Positions 47,196 to 58,233 of a stretch of 64,000 nt of DNA are shown piece after piece. This stretch comes from Henningerozyma blattae CBS 6284 (lineage: Eukaryota; Ascomycota; Saccharomycetes; Saccharomycetales; Saccharomycetaceae). Location: the NCBI RefSeq assembly GCF_000315915.1, contig NC_020186.1, positions 992,001 through 1,056,000 of the forward strand, in the 5' to 3' direction. Position 1 is the first letter of the stretch. Each line of letters opens with the position of its first letter. The notes beneath the pieces were generated by a model. It worked only from the letters and a program-made list of their open reading frames with translations. It did no database searches and was not told the DNA's origin. The translations under genes and the position numbers were made by a program.

Positions 47196-47824
47196 AACGT
47201 CCTGTTTACATAGATGTTACATATTTTAGTTGTTTTTTTTTTAGACAACAATAATGAAAATGTTATGATAGGAAGAAATTAAAAAAAAGAGGACATTATA
47301 ATAAATATTGAATCATACCAAATGATAATTCTACACACTTTGCATATATGACCCCCTGTATATGGACAAAAAAGGCTTGAAATGTTGTTTATATAAAGAT
47401 GGAAGTAAAAACCCCCAATGATCAAGACAAACAGCTTTTTTTTTTAAGACTTTTATATTTCAAATATATATTTATTCATATTTAACATCACCATTGTTAA
47501 ACTGTTTGAACCACCCTTGTCTTCAAATTGCAAGTATCAATTAAGTTTGATAGTCCCCACTATAACGGATACTATTATGATTTTTTAATCTATGTCTATT
47601 TCAATGGTCCTGCATGTGACGAAATGTCTGGCAAATTGCATATTGCCAACATATAAATGTAAGTTCAGTTTGGATTGATCATTGGATTTCGTAATCCTAT
47701 TACTATCTTGCCTAAATGTTTTATACAGATTGGAATGCTTAATATATACTTTCTTAATACATAGAAGACATTTTTCTTTGATCATTATCATATTTACAAG
47801 AACGTTTCGAAATATTAGCACAGA

Positions 47825-47836
<12 letters not shown>

Positions 47837-47856
<20 letters not shown>
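47837..47856. repeat. (GT)10 microsatellite
   Basis: Ten GT units directly after an (AT) tract at 47826-47836. Confidence 0.85.
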
Positions 47857-48047
47857 CATTGCAATTATATCACTGGCAACACACCCTTAGCAAGCATTGA
47901 ACTCAATTCGTCAAGCAATAATCTGATATACTAATGAAACATGACATATTGTGTCAATATATAAAGGGTGTGCAAAACGATGAATTGTAATAACGTTATA
48001 TATCTTTATATTTTTTTTTTTAACTTTGCGGAGGTTTCTCGTGTAAT

Positions 48048-48076
48048 TGAAAAATTTAAAATTTCAAACTCATCTC
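48048..48076. promoter_or_regulatory. RRPE plus PAC-like motifs upstream of ELP3
   Basis: TGAAAAATTT at 48048-48057 and CTCATCTC (complement GAGATGAG) at 48069-48076, about 120-150 bases before ELP3. The pair matches the ribosome biogenesis promoter code. Confidence 0.5.
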
Positions 48077-48194
48077 TTCAAAAATATTACTAAAAAAAAA
48101 CCTAATTTGAAGATAAGATAAAAAAAATATATATATATATATATATAAAAGTTTATTCTAACAAACACATATTAGCACAGCTATACAAGCGCAA

Positions 48195-49877
48195 ATGGGT
48201 AGAAAAGGTAAAGGTCCTAAAACAAACAAACAAAAATTATTGCCAGAAAAAGAACGTTTTATTGAATGTTGTTCTGATATTTCTTTAGAATTAACAAATT
48301 CTTTAACTTCATCCAATACAAGAGAAATTAATTTAAATGGATTAATTACTAAATATTCCAAAAAATATAAATTAAAACAACAACCAAGATTAACAGATGT
48401 TATTAATTCCATTCCCGATCAATATAAAAAATATTTATTACCAAAATTAAAGGCTAAACCGGTTAGAACTGCCTCAGGTATTGCTGTAGTAGCAGTCATG
48501 TGTAAACCTCATCGTTGTCCTCATATTGCATACACAGGTAATATTTGTGTTTATTGTCCAGGTGGTCCAGATTCAGATTTCGAATATTCTACTCAATCTT
48601 ATACAGGATATGAACCAACGTCAATGAGAGCCATTAGAGCTCGTTATGATCCATATGAACAAGCTCGTGGTAGAATTGAACAATTAAAACAATTGGGTCA
48701 TTCTGTGGATAAAGTAGAATATATTATTATGGGTGGTACATTCATGTCCTTGCCAAAAGATTATCGTGAAGATTTCATTACTAATTTACATAATGCATTA
48801 TCTGGGTTTAATGGTAATGATTTGGATGAAGCTATTCAATATTCTCAACAAAGTTTAACTAAATGTGTTGGTATTACCATTGAAACAAGACCAGATTATT
48901 GTACAAAGCCACATTTGGATGATATGTTAAGATATGGTTGTACAAGATTAGAGATTGGTGTTCAATCATTATATGAAGATGTGGCTCGTGATACTAATAG
49001 AGGTCATACCGTTAAATCTGTATCTGAAATTTTTGCATTATCAAAGGATGCTGGTTATAAAGTTGTGTCACATATGATGCCCGATTTACCAAATGTAGGT
49101 ATGGAAAGAGATCTTGAACAATTTAAAGAATATTTTGAAAACCCTAATTTTAGAACTGATGGGTTAAAGATTTATCCAACTTTAGTCATTAGGGGTACAG
49201 GTTTATATGAATTATGGAAAGTTGGTAAATATAAATCTTATAATGCTAACGCATTAATCGATTTAGTCGCAAGAATCATGGCATTAGTACCACCATGGAC
49301 TAGAATTTATAGAGTTCAAAGAGATATTCCAATGCCCTTAGTTACCTCTGGTGTTGATAATGGTAATTTAAGAGAACTTGCATTGGCTAGAATGAAAGAT
49401 TTTGGTACAAAATGTAGAGATATCCGTACAAGAGAAGTTGGTATCCAAGAGGTCCATCATAAGATTCAACCTGATCAAGTAGAATTGATTAGAAGAGACT
49501 ATTATGCTAATGGGGGTTGGGAAACATTCCTTTCATATGAAGATCCAAAGAAAGATATTTTGATTGGTTTAGTTAGATTAAGAAAGGCATCTAAAAAATA
49601 TACATATAGAAAGGAATTTATAAATCAAAGGACCTCTATCGTGAGAGAATTACATGTTTATGGTTCTGTTGTACCTTTACATTCAAGAGATCCTCGTAAG
49701 TTCCAACATCAAGGTTTCGGTACTCTATTGATGGAAGAAGCAGAAAGAATTGCTCGTGAAGAACACGGTTCTGAAAAAATCTCTGTTATTTCTGGTGTTG
49801 GTGTTAGAAACTATTATGCCAAGTTAGGGTATGAATTGGATGGGCCATATATGTCTAAAAAGATATCTGCATATTAA
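48195..49877 (+). CDS. ELP3: Elongator catalytic subunit Elp3
   Basis: Radical-SAM tRNA acetyltransferase, the catalytic subunit of Elongator that starts cm5/mcm5/ncm5 modification of wobble uridine. The 560-residue protein (557 in S. cerevisiae) has an N-terminal tRNA-binding segment ([14 protein letters not shown], then the helix to about 95). The iron-sulfur cysteines lie in [20 protein letters not shown] (from about 102). The radical SAM barrel includes [11 protein letters not shown] and [11 protein letters not shown]. The acetyl-CoA pocket of the C-terminal acetyltransferase domain is [14 protein letters not shown] (near 505), ending [16 protein letters not shown]. It is on the plus strand with SEC16, while in S. 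cerevisiae ELP3 (YPL086C) and SEC16 (YPL085W) are divergent. Confidence 0.98.
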   Translation: MGRKGKGPKTNKQKLLPEKERFIECCSDISLELTNSLTSSNTREINLNGLITKYSKKYKLKQQPRLTDVINSIPDQYKKYLLPKLKAKPVRTASGIAVVAVMCKPHRCPHIAYTGNICVYCPGGPDSDFEYSTQSYTGYEPTSMRAIRARYDPYEQARGRIEQLKQLGHSVDKVEYIIMGGTFMSLPKDYREDFITNLHNALSGFNGNDLDEAIQYSQQSLTKCVGITIETRPDYCTKPHLDDMLRYGCTRLEIGVQSLYEDVARDTNRGHTVKSVSEIFALSKDAGYKVVSHMMPDLPNVGMERDLEQFKEYFENPNFRTDGLKIYPTLVIRGTGLYELWKVGKYKSYNANALIDLVARIMALVPPWTRIYRVQRDIPMPLVTSGVDNGNLRELALARMKDFGTKCRDIRTREVGIQEVHHKIQPDQVELIRRDYYANGGWETFLSYEDPKKDILIGLVRLRKASKKYTYRKEFINQRTSIVRELHVYGSVVPLHSRDPRKFQHQGFGTLLMEEAERIAREEHGSEKISVISGVGVRNYYAKLGYELDGPYMSKKISAY

Positions 49878-49894
49878 GGGTGACAAGGTTATTT

Positions 49895-49933
<39 letters not shown>

Positions 49934-50984
49934 CATTTTGCATATTGCGTATTAATTTTTTTTTTTTAATATTTAAATTGTCTCATTTCACTAGAGGATT
50001 ATTCAAATGGAATAATAATTGAATATAATGTTATCATTTATCATGATGTATACTTTTTGATTAATTTCAAATTGTTTTGTTATATTTTGAAATGTTTTGA
50101 ACAATATTTCTTAAAATTTATCAATAGTGTTATTTTAACACCTTTTAACTAATTTCAAAATAAAAAATAAAAAATAAGGGAAAAAAAAATAACTCAATTA
50201 ACTTCAATCAAAAGTTTTTTCAAGCTTTAGAGATATTTAATCAATGTATCATACAGAAGCAATAATGCAAAGACGTTTACTAATTATTTGAAGAATTAAC
50301 AAGGTGATAATACAAAAAATTCATCTTCCAGCTATTTACTAATTGTTTAGTTACAGGATCATAAAAATGAATTAATTGAGTAAAAGAAAAACAAAAACCA
50401 AACTAAACTGCATATGAGGTAGCAGCAAGAATTAATGAATTGATGATTACTAGATGATGAGAATGCCATTAAAGAGGTGTGGAAGGACTGGAGTGGCCAT
50501 TCAGTACACTGATGTAAGTGGAATACTTTATATGCTAATTCCTATATAGAATACTTATTTCCATATTCAGTTACAGTCAGCTTATCGATTTGTAATTACA
50601 TCGTAGAACTTCGTATTATATCCTTGGTACACGCAATTAATTTCTTGCAAGAAGTAGAATTCAATAGATAATATAAACTAGCATTATTAAAACCCATTGT
50701 ACTGTGTAAATAGACATAGATAAGGCCATTAAATTTAAGATGCAGGTAAATAGAAATATACCTTCTTGCTTACTTAACTAACAATAGTTAGCTAATAGGC
50801 AAAGAATGCCAAAGTAATAGTAGAAACGGACACGCATCAACAAAAAATATAACATATTCTAAAAAGTTAATTTTTTCTTTACTCGCGCGTTGTTCAGGTT
50901 CCCTTCCATTTATTAGGATATTTATTTTCGGTATTTAACAAAATAGAACAAATTATTCTTCAACAATAAGTTAAAAACAATACG
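49878..50984. other. intergenic region ELP3 to SEC16
   Basis: AT-rich tandem spacer of 1.1 kb with a (TA)15 run at 49899-49928. A weak C/D-box-like arrangement at 50454-50512 is not strong enough to call. No gene is seen. Confidence 0.5.
49899..49928. repeat. (TA)15 microsatellite
   Basis: Fifteen TA units 22 bases after the ELP3 stop; such tracts often act in yeast 3' end formation. Confidence 0.9.
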
Positions 50985-53900
50985 ATGAATAACAACATGG
51001 TTGAATTAGACACAAATAATTCTGACAAGACAGTTCCAGATATCACGGAACAAACGCTTATAGATATGCCCACATTATCTAACGGGGAAATACATCAGCC
51101 ACAGGCTGAAGCCGTAGACGAGGCAATTGAGAAGGCTGAAACAAATAGCAGTATTAGTGATATGTTTGGGGCTCACGCTGATGAAGAGGATTTTCTAACT
51201 AGTATCCTCAATAACTCTAACCCTGAGAATACTACTGATATCATTGAAAACAATGCTATAGTCGAAGATAATAGCGTCACTGAAAATGAAGATATCAATA
51301 ATAATAATGATATAATTGAACATAGTTCGACAATTGCAGATAATGGTGCCACTGAAAATAGTAGTATAATTGAAAGTAACGCTGCTCCTGAAAATAATGG
51401 CATTACTGAAAGTAAAGCTGTTAGTGAAGATAAGGATATTAATGAAAATAAGGATATCAGTGATAATAATGGTATAATTGATAATGATGGTATAATTGAA
51501 ACCAGTACTACTAGTAAAAATAATGATATAATTGAGACTAGTGACACGAGTAAAAATAATAATTCTGTTGAAAATAATGGTACATTTGAAAAAAATAATA
51601 CCATTGAAAATATTGATGTAATTCAAAACATTGCCGTAACTGAAAATAATAATATAACTGAAGAGAATGATACCTTTCAAAATGATGGTGTACCTGAAAA
51701 TGATAACATCAGTGAAAAAAATGCAGGACCTAAAAATAAAGGTATAATTGACAGTACTAATACTGTTCAAAATAATGTTATATCTGAAAATAATGACACT
51801 GATGAAAGTAATGGCATTAGTGAAAAAAATGTTGTAACTAAAGATAATACTATAGCTGAAAATAATGATACCTTTCAATATGATGGTATACCTCCAAATA
51901 ATGATATCATCCAGAATAGTGAAATCAATGAAAAGAACACTATAACTGAACATAATAGTGCGTCTGAAAATAACCCTATATCTGAAAAAAATACTATAAT
52001 TGAAAATAATGGTAGAGCTACTGAAAATAATTCTATACCTGAAAAGAATGCCGTAAGTGAAAATAACGATATCAATAGAAACAATGATAACGCTCAAAAT
52101 AATGGTATACCTGAAAATAATGATATCGTTAAAAATAAAAATACTGGTGATAAAAATGCTGTAACTGAAAAACATGGTACTACCGAAAATAGAGATATAC
52201 CTGCAAATAATGATATAACTGAAAATAAAAATATTAGTGAGATTAATGATACAACTGAAGATAAAGGCATCAGTGAAAACAATGTTATAACTGAGAATAA
52301 AGACATAAGTGCAAATAGTACTATACCGGAACATGAAGACATTAGTGAAAATAATGCTATACTGGAACATGAAAACATCAATGAAAATAATACTATACCG
52401 GAACATGAAGGCATTAGTGAAAACAATGTCATAACTGAACATAAAGACATCAATGAATACAATTCCATAACTGAACATGAAGAAATCAGTGATAACAATG
52501 GTCTAGCTGAAAATAATGATACCAGTAGAAATGACATTGGTGACAATAATGAAATAATTAAAAATAATAACTTCACTGGAAATAATAATATAATTGAAAA
52601 TCACGATACCACTGAAAGTACCGGTCCAATTAAAGCTAATACCATCACCGGAAATATTGATATAATTCAAAATAGTAGTACTGCCGAAAATAGTGACAAT
52701 AATAGTCTTACTGAAAATGCTTATATCACTAAACATAATAATATCACTGAAAATACTTCTATATCTGAAAATAATAATACCATTGAAAACAATAATACCA
52801 CTGAACTTGCTAATATCACAGAAAGTAACAAGATAAGCTCTTCATCTGTTACTCCTACGCAGCTGAAAAAGAAGTTTTCATTTCTAGATAATGATGATGA
52901 TTTACTATTAGATGATGACAGTGATAGCTTTTTGGAATCATCCGATGATGAACCTGCTGACAATCATGAAACTAAAATTGATAGTAGACCTTCAATTATT
53001 GATTCAACTAAAGAGAACTTATTTACTCCTCAACCAGTAAAGTCGAAGTATGAGCCATCGGACGAAAAGCCATCTGATATATTACAGACATCTCGAGTTG
53101 GCGCAATTCCACCTACAGGCTTCGTTACTCCAACTCCCCTAAAGGCTCAATTGGCACCTCAAGGTCCAACAAAAGATGTTAAAAAATTTGAAAGCCAAAA
53201 AAAGAAAACTGATGCTTATGATTTTCCACTCGAGTTAGTTCCACATAAAAACAAACTAGTACCAGCCAAGGCAGTTGCAGTTCCAGTTGCAAGAATTCCC
53301 TCCAATAATGGTGCTAAGATACCAGCCCAGAAACCCCTGGCGGCATCTCCAATATATGGAAGCTCATTACCAACTACAAACCATTTAACACCATCGGGCG
53401 TGATTCACAATCAACCAAGAACGGGACCGCAACTCAACACAGCATATCCATCTTCTACGTCTAATTTATATTCGAATTCTCCAACTCAGGGCCCAGGCCT
53501 TCAATCTAGAGCAAGGGGTCTCAGCAGCAGTTCTAATCCAGGAGGTATGCCAACACCAAGCAATGAACGTAGCCGTTCTAATCCATATGCACCCGTGAAT
53601 ATGACATCTCCATTACCGGTTAATACTTCTTTGAAAACTAGTCCATTAGGTAATTATGGACCTCGTAATCCTCTGGGTACTAAAATTCCTCCTGTGATAG
53701 CTACTGCATTTGACACAGCAACTATAACCAATGCACCATTACAAACATCTCCTCCTCCTCAAACTAACTTAGTGGTACCTGGCCACAATAGTGTCTCACA
53801 TACTCGTTCCTCATCTATTGTTTACACCCCAAATAAAACTGGAGCTGGCTCCCGTTATGCACCTCACGCACACAGATCGAGTTTTTCTATGACTCAACCG

Positions 53901-56900
53901 AATAACATTACTGGATATACTGGAGCACCCCCTGTGAAACCAAACATTCCTACGAAACCTCTGCAACCCACTTCTTTAATGGCAAACTCTGATATTATCC
54001 CACCATTATCTGAGACAGATAATCACAGAATGCTTTCAAGACAATTTCCTGTATTTTCTTGGGGATTATCTAATCGATTTGCTTATGGATTATCTTCATT
54101 TTCTGCACAAAATAACTATATAGGTGGGATGTCAACTAGTTCTACTATTTCAGATATTAAGATTGTTACAACAGATAGTATTCTAAGAACAAATGAGCTA
54201 ATAAAAACATTCCCTGGCCCATTAGTACATAATAAAACTAAATTAAAAGACGTTGAAAAATGGCTTGACAAAGCTATAGAAGATGAACAGAAAAACAATT
54301 CACGTCTCACCTTGCTAATCTGGTCTTTATTACGTTTAATAACAAGTGGAAATTACGATTTGAAAGCCATTTCATCGATCATTTTCAATTCACATGAACA
54401 GGAAGCTCAGTTAAATCACCTAGTCACTGATTCTAGGCAATTACCAAATGCTTTCAAATTAGATCCAAATTCCCAATTAAAGGTCTTAACACTAATTCAG
54501 TTGGGAAGAAGAGATGAGGCTTTGAATTTAGCACTATCTAAACAAGACTTCTCAATGGCTATTATAGTGTCAAGTTTGATGGGTAAGAATAAATGGAGTG
54601 AGATTGTTGGAAAGTATTTAGAACATGAACTACTAAATAATGGACAAAATGAGGTAAGCCATAGTGTAACTATTTTTGAGATCATTTTGGAAGTAGCTGT
54701 TGGAAATGGTAAGGTTGCAGTTGGCAAATTTTATTCAAACTTATCTAGAGGGTCATGGGCTACAAAAGAATGGAGAACAATTACTGCAAGTGTGTTAAAT
54801 AACTCAATGCTTCCTGACTCTAATCAACAAAATACTCTATCTCCGTCGCTAATTGAATTTTTAGTTGAATTTGGTATTTTTCTAAGCAAGCGCGGCGAAA
54901 CCTTAGCATCATCTATATTATTTATGATAGCAAAAATTCCTTTGTCAAATAATGAGGTCCTTATTGAGACAGATGTCAAATTTAGCTATATTGCAAATCC
55001 AGTAACTTCGTATTCTGCAATTTGGTCTGAAATCTACGCATTTTGTACTACTTCTGATACAAAAAGCATGGAGTCGACTTATCTGCTAGCCCAAAAACTT
55101 TACCACGCACACTACTTACAGGAGCGTGGATTAACGTCTCTAGCTTCTAAATACATTGATAATTTATCTCCAATTTTGAAGTCAAAAGCTAAAAGTGACC
55201 CTATTTGTATGAACTTATCTCTTCATCTAGAAGAACTAACTACCAGAATTTCCAGTTCTAACAATAGTTGGTTAACAAAGCCTAAATTAAGTTCCGTATG
55301 GGACCAATTGGATAAATCATTCAATAAATACATTGGTGGTGATTCAGATATCCCTTCCAAGACAATTGTGGAGAAAAAAGTCTTCAACAACTTCACACCA
55401 CTTTCATCTAGGAATAATTCGACTCACGATTTATCAATTCCTTCACCATTCAGTCACCATGGCCTTCCTCACGCAAATTATGGTAACTTAAATGTTAAGG
55501 AATCACCAAAACAACTTATAACACCGTTTATGAATTCACCTGACAGGCGTCATATATCTTCAAAGCCAATTAACAACTTACAACCTCTTGGCCATGCGCC
55601 ACTCCTAGGCACTACTGAGCCAATTGCAAACGGAAATATTCAACAGGGTTCCTCATTCATTCAACCACCATTGCGAAGAGTTCAAACTGAACAGGGAATG
55701 CTTGCAAGAAATGTGCTATCTAAAGATACCAAACCTCATAACCCCTATGCACCAAAGGTATCTAACTCTAAAAAAATCACTGGAAGTAATATGCTAGAGA
55801 GCTTAAGCATTTCTAAAAATTTATCATCTCCTTCTAAACCGATCCTCAGTGTCCCTCCTAATGATATCTCAGACATCGCTAAAGAAGATACTAACGCTCC
55901 CTCACAATCGACTGGTATTTCCCATGTATCACCACAAAACTCATTTTCTGAAACCTCGTCTGTAGGCCTGCCATCTAATGCTCATATCAAAACTTATACT
56001 AATACTGGTATTGATGAGCTTATTGAACTAAAAAGCAAGAAATCAACAATATCAGCTCCACCAATTAAGAAATATGCACCACCAATTCTACCAGATACTA
56101 ATTACTCTATCTCTACAGCTACTTCTTCTACTACTACTACTACTACTATGACTAATAATAATAATAATGTGACACTTTCTATTCCTGAACAAAATAAAGA
56201 ATATACAGTTGAAGATTCTAATTTATCCGAAGCTGTTAACGTTGCTAAGATAGCTTCAGAAGAAGAACATCCAGCACTAAACAATGAAAAAAGATATTCA
56301 ACGACATCGTTAAATGAAGAAAAGTTGTTGAAAGAATTGACATTGGACGACTACAATACTAGGACTAGCGATCCAGTTGAGGGTACTGATTCAGAATTGA
56401 TGGGAGTTGAGGAAGAATGGAACAATACAATAATCGAACATAAACTTGATGGGACTTTAAACAACAACTCTAACCAAATGCCTCCATTACCAGCTGATGT
56501 GCCTGCAACGTTGGAAGACACTACAGATATGACAGATCCTAAACCTGTTTATGATGCTATGAAGGATAAGAAAACAGAAAAAAGTATCACCATTTCCAAT
56601 CAAAGCAAATCGGAATACACACCGATTGCTCAAGGTTCATATGGAAAGTCTCACTCCACGTCATACATGCCGGTTTTGAATAACAATATATCCCTAACCT
56701 TACCACAGAATACAATACAAAATAGCGAGGAACTCGTATCCGTCAAAGAAAAGGCATTCCAAGATTCATATACCCCTGTTCAACCAATAGCTCCAACTCC
56801 TCCTACAAGTACACGGGGTTCAGGAAGTAAGGGTCTAGCGAATCGCTACGCTCCATCTATGCCATCTGTGCATAACTCTAACAACTATTTGTCCGAACAA

Positions 56901-58010
56901 CCTGCGCCTGTAACTGCGAATAGAAAAAGTAGTTATACGCCGTATACACCTCCTATAAGCTCTTCCAGTAATATTCCTTTCAATACTAATGATGGCACTA
57001 GCCCTGATCCAAGCCGTACAGCTAATGAGAAACCTAGTATTAGACTTGCAGCTTCTGTAAGAAATGGTGTTATTAGACCTGACCAAGATTTTACCATTGG
57101 AAGTTCAAGGTCCAACAGCATTACATCTACTGGGATGGCACGTACAATGTCGGTTCTAAGCTCTGCTGCTGATGTTTCAATTATCTACGAGGGAGGTGTT
57201 GGAGTTTATAACGATATCATTGAAGATGAATCAGAGTCTGACGAGGAAAATCCATCTACAAGTAAAGTAAGTCGTTGGCTGAAGAGACAGACAAAAGGCA
57301 GAAGAAGAACTGAAGAAAAAGAAAGAAGCAGAGGAAAGAAAAGAAAGAGGATGAGGAGAGGAAAAGAAAGAAAAGAAAAGAAAAAATCAGTCCAGAACTC
57401 CAATAATTCTGCTAATAAAGCTGATGCAAATGGATGGTTTGGATGGCTAAAAAAGGATCCAAATGAAAAGAAGGTTATTAAGGCCAAACTAGGCCACAAA
57501 TCAAATTTTTACTACGACGAGAAATTAAAACGGTGGATTAGCAAAGATGCAACGGAGGAAGAAAAACAATCGGTTGCTGCCCCACCTCCTCCACCTCCAA
57601 TTATGAAAAAGAAGAAAGTTCCATCTCCTCTCGGTAATACAGCTCCACCACCCACTAATATTCCCAGCTCAAGCCCCTCATCGTTTATTTTACCAAGCAC
57701 TGACAATGGAAAGTCTGATCTACCTAACCCAGATTTTGCTAATTCATCTCCCTCAATATCTACCTCACCTTTTTCGCAATCAACCCCAGCACTTGAGAAT
57801 TCTGGTACAAATGCTCCTCCATTAGGCGCTTCAACTCCATCTCTACCTATAGGTGGCGGACCCAGATCTACTAAACGCTCATCTAATTTACCTGGTAAAA
57901 ATACTAGTGGTATTGATGATCTATTAAGTTTGACTTCAAAAGCTCCCCCATCAGGCAGAAAAAAGAAGAAACCTGGCAGAGGATATGTGAATGTTCTAGA
58001 AAAGAACTAA
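50985..58010 (+). CDS. SEC16: COPII coat assembly protein Sec16
   Basis: Large peripheral ER protein that organises COPII vesicle budding at ER exit sites and binds Sec23, Sec24, Sec31 and Sar1. The 2341-residue protein (2195 in S. cerevisiae) has a short acidic start, about 530 residues of Asn/Glu-rich hexapeptide repeats (about 85-616), an acidic block (FLDNDDDLLLDDDSDSFLES), and a Pro/Ser-rich region. The conserved central domain lies at about 1020-1440, beginning RQFPVFSWGLSNRFAYG, with the ACE1-type helical repeats around LLIWSLLRLI and ALNLALSKQDFSMAIIVSSL. A second disordered region follows. The conserved C-terminal block includes NGWFGWLKKDPNEKKVIKAK, LGHKSNFYYDEKLKRWISKD and a PPPPPP run. 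Position before SEN54 matches YPL085W. Confidence 0.97.
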   Translation: MNNNMVELDTNNSDKTVPDITEQTLIDMPTLSNGEIHQPQAEAVDEAIEKAETNSSISDMFGAHADEEDFLTSILNNSNPENTTDIIENNAIVEDNSVTENEDINNNNDIIEHSSTIADNGATENSSIIESNAAPENNGITESKAVSEDKDINENKDISDNNGIIDNDGIIETSTTSKNNDIIETSDTSKNNNSVENNGTFEKNNTIENIDVIQNIAVTENNNITEENDTFQNDGVPENDNISEKNAGPKNKGIIDSTNTVQNNVISENNDTDESNGISEKNVVTKDNTIAENNDTFQYDGIPPNNDIIQNSEINEKNTITEHNSASENNPISEKNTIIENNGRATENNSIPEKNAVSENNDINRNNDNAQNNGIPENNDIVKNKNTGDKNAVTEKHGTTENRDIPANNDITENKNISEINDTTEDKGISENNVITENKDISANSTIPEHEDISENNAILEHENINENNTIPEHEGISENNVITEHKDINEYNSITEHEEISDNNGLAENNDTSRNDIGDNNEIIKNNNFTGNNNIIENHDTTESTGPIKANTITGNIDIIQNSSTAENSDNNSLTENAYITKHNNITENTSISENNNTIENNNTTELANITESNKISSSSVTPTQLKKKFSFLDNDDDLLLDDDSDSFLESSDDEPADNHETKIDSRPSIIDSTKENLFTPQPVKSKYEPSDEKPSDILQTSRVGAIPPTGFVTPTPLKAQLAPQGPTKDVKKFESQKKKTDAYDFPLELVPHKNKLVPAKAVAVPVARIPSNNGAKIPAQKPLAASPIYGSSLPTTNHLTPSGVIHNQPRTGPQLNTAYPSSTSNLYSNSPTQGPGLQSRARGLSSSSNPGGMPTPSNERSRSNPYAPVNMTSPLPVNTSLKTSPLGNYGPRNPLGTKIPPVIATAFDTATITNAPLQTSPPPQTNLVVPGHNSVSHTRSSSIVYTPNKTGAGSRYAPHAHRSSFSMTQPNNITGYTGAPPVKPNIPTKPLQPTSLMANSDIIPPLSETDNHRMLSRQFPVFSWGLSNRFAYGLSSFSAQNNYIGGMSTSSTISDIKIVTTDSILRTNELIKTFPGPLVHNKTKLKDVEKWLDKAIEDEQKNNSRLTLLIWSLLRLITSGNYDLKAISSIIFNSHEQEAQLNHLVTDSRQLPNAFKLDPNSQLKVLTLIQLGRRDEALNLALSKQDFSMAIIVSSLMGKNKWSEIVGKYLEHELLNNGQNEVSHSVTIFEIILEVAVGNGKVAVGKFYSNLSRGSWATKEWRTITASVLNNSMLPDSNQQNTLSPSLIEFLVEFGIFLSKRGETLASSILFMIAKIPLSNNEVLIETDVKFSYIANPVTSYSAIWSEIYAFCTTSDTKSMESTYLLAQKLYHAHYLQERGLTSLASKYIDNLSPILKSKAKSDPICMNLSLHLEELTTRISSSNNSWLTKPKLSSVWDQLDKSFNKYIGGDSDIPSKTIVEKKVFNNFTPLSSRNNSTHDLSIPSPFSHHGLPHANYGNLNVKESPKQLITPFMNSPDRRHISSKPINNLQPLGHAPLLGTTEPIANGNIQQGSSFIQPPLRRVQTEQGMLARNVLSKDTKPHNPYAPKVSNSKKITGSNMLESLSISKNLSSPSKPILSVPPNDISDIAKEDTNAPSQSTGISHVSPQNSFSETSSVGLPSNAHIKTYTNTGIDELIELKSKKSTISAPPIKKYAPPILPDTNYSISTATSSTTTTTTMTNNNNNVTLSIPEQNKEYTVEDSNLSEAVNVAKIASEEEHPALNNEKRYSTTSLNEEKLLKELTLDDYNTRTSDPVEGTDSELMGVEEEWNNTIIEHKLDGTLNNNSNQMPPLPADVPATLEDTTDMTDPKPVYDAMKDKKTEKSITISNQSKSEYTPIAQGSYGKSHSTSYMPVLNNNISLTLPQNTIQNSEELVSVKEKAFQDSYTPVQPIAPTPPTSTRGSGSKGLANRYAPSMPSVHNSNNYLSEQPAPVTANRKSSYTPYTPPISSSSNIPFNTNDGTSPDPSRTANEKPSIRLAASVRNGVIRPDQDFTIGSSRSNSITSTGMARTMSVLSSAADVSIIYEGGVGVYNDIIEDESESDEENPSTSKVSRWLKRQTKGRRRTEEKERSRGKKRKRMRRGKERKEKKKSVQNSNNSANKADANGWFGWLKKDPNEKKVIKAKLGHKSNFYYDEKLKRWISKDATEEEKQSVAAPPPPPPIMKKKKVPSPLGNTAPPPTNIPSSSPSSFILPSTDNGKSDLPNPDFANSSPSISTSPFSQSTPALENSGTNAPPLGASTPSLPIGGGPRSTKRSSNLPGKNTSGIDDLLSLTSKAPPSGRKKKKPGRGYVNVLEKN
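51237..52833 (+). repeat. SEC16: degenerate 18-base repeat coding for hexapeptides in SEC16
   Basis: About 89 copies of a six-residue unit with consensus x-I-[STP]-E-[NH]-[NKE], for example DITENK, GISENN, VITENK, TIPEHE, DINEYN. The 18-base period also keeps long reading frames open on the minus strand, which are shadows. Copies differ by many substitutions, so the array is old, but neighbouring pairs such as TIPEHE-GISENN suggest continued local duplication. Confidence 0.92.
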
Positions 58011-58233
58011 TTGCATATATAGCTGATGCATAATTATAGAACATTACATATGCTATAAATTTATTATATATTAATTAATGACACTATTTATATTCTAAAT
58101 ATCAGCAATTAATGATCGAAATTTCTGGGTATGCACTTTAGTATAATGACATTTCTAGTTATTTAGGATACGCGATTATGCATGCGGTTGTAAAGAAAAA
58201 AAATAATGCGGTAGTTTTATAGTTATTGTTTGC

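Larger units (their letters stand above)
47196..48194. other. intergenic region YDC1 to ELP3
   Basis: AT-rich tandem spacer with a (GT)10 run (47837-47856), an RRPE-like TGAAAAATTT (48048-48057), a PAC-like CTCATCTC (48069-48076) and a TATA tract (48127-48149) just before ELP3. No gene is seen. Confidence 0.55.

Noticed and set aside
50447..50517. Possible box C/D snoRNA before SEC16 (ATGATGA at 50454-50460, CTGA at 50509-50512, TTAC/GTAA ends)
   Set aside because: The terminal stem is only four pairs, spacing on the two sides is uneven, no C'/D' pair or rRNA complement could be shown, and I know of no snoRNA at this place in S. cerevisiae.
51195..52478. 427-residue minus-strand ORF across the SEC16 repeat, with further minus-strand ORFs at 51173-51604, 51875-52084 and 52094-52576
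   Set aside because: The 18-base period of the sense repeat avoids antisense stops in a fixed frame. The peptides are hydrophobic Ile/Phe/Ser repeats with no relatives and mirror the sense repeat.
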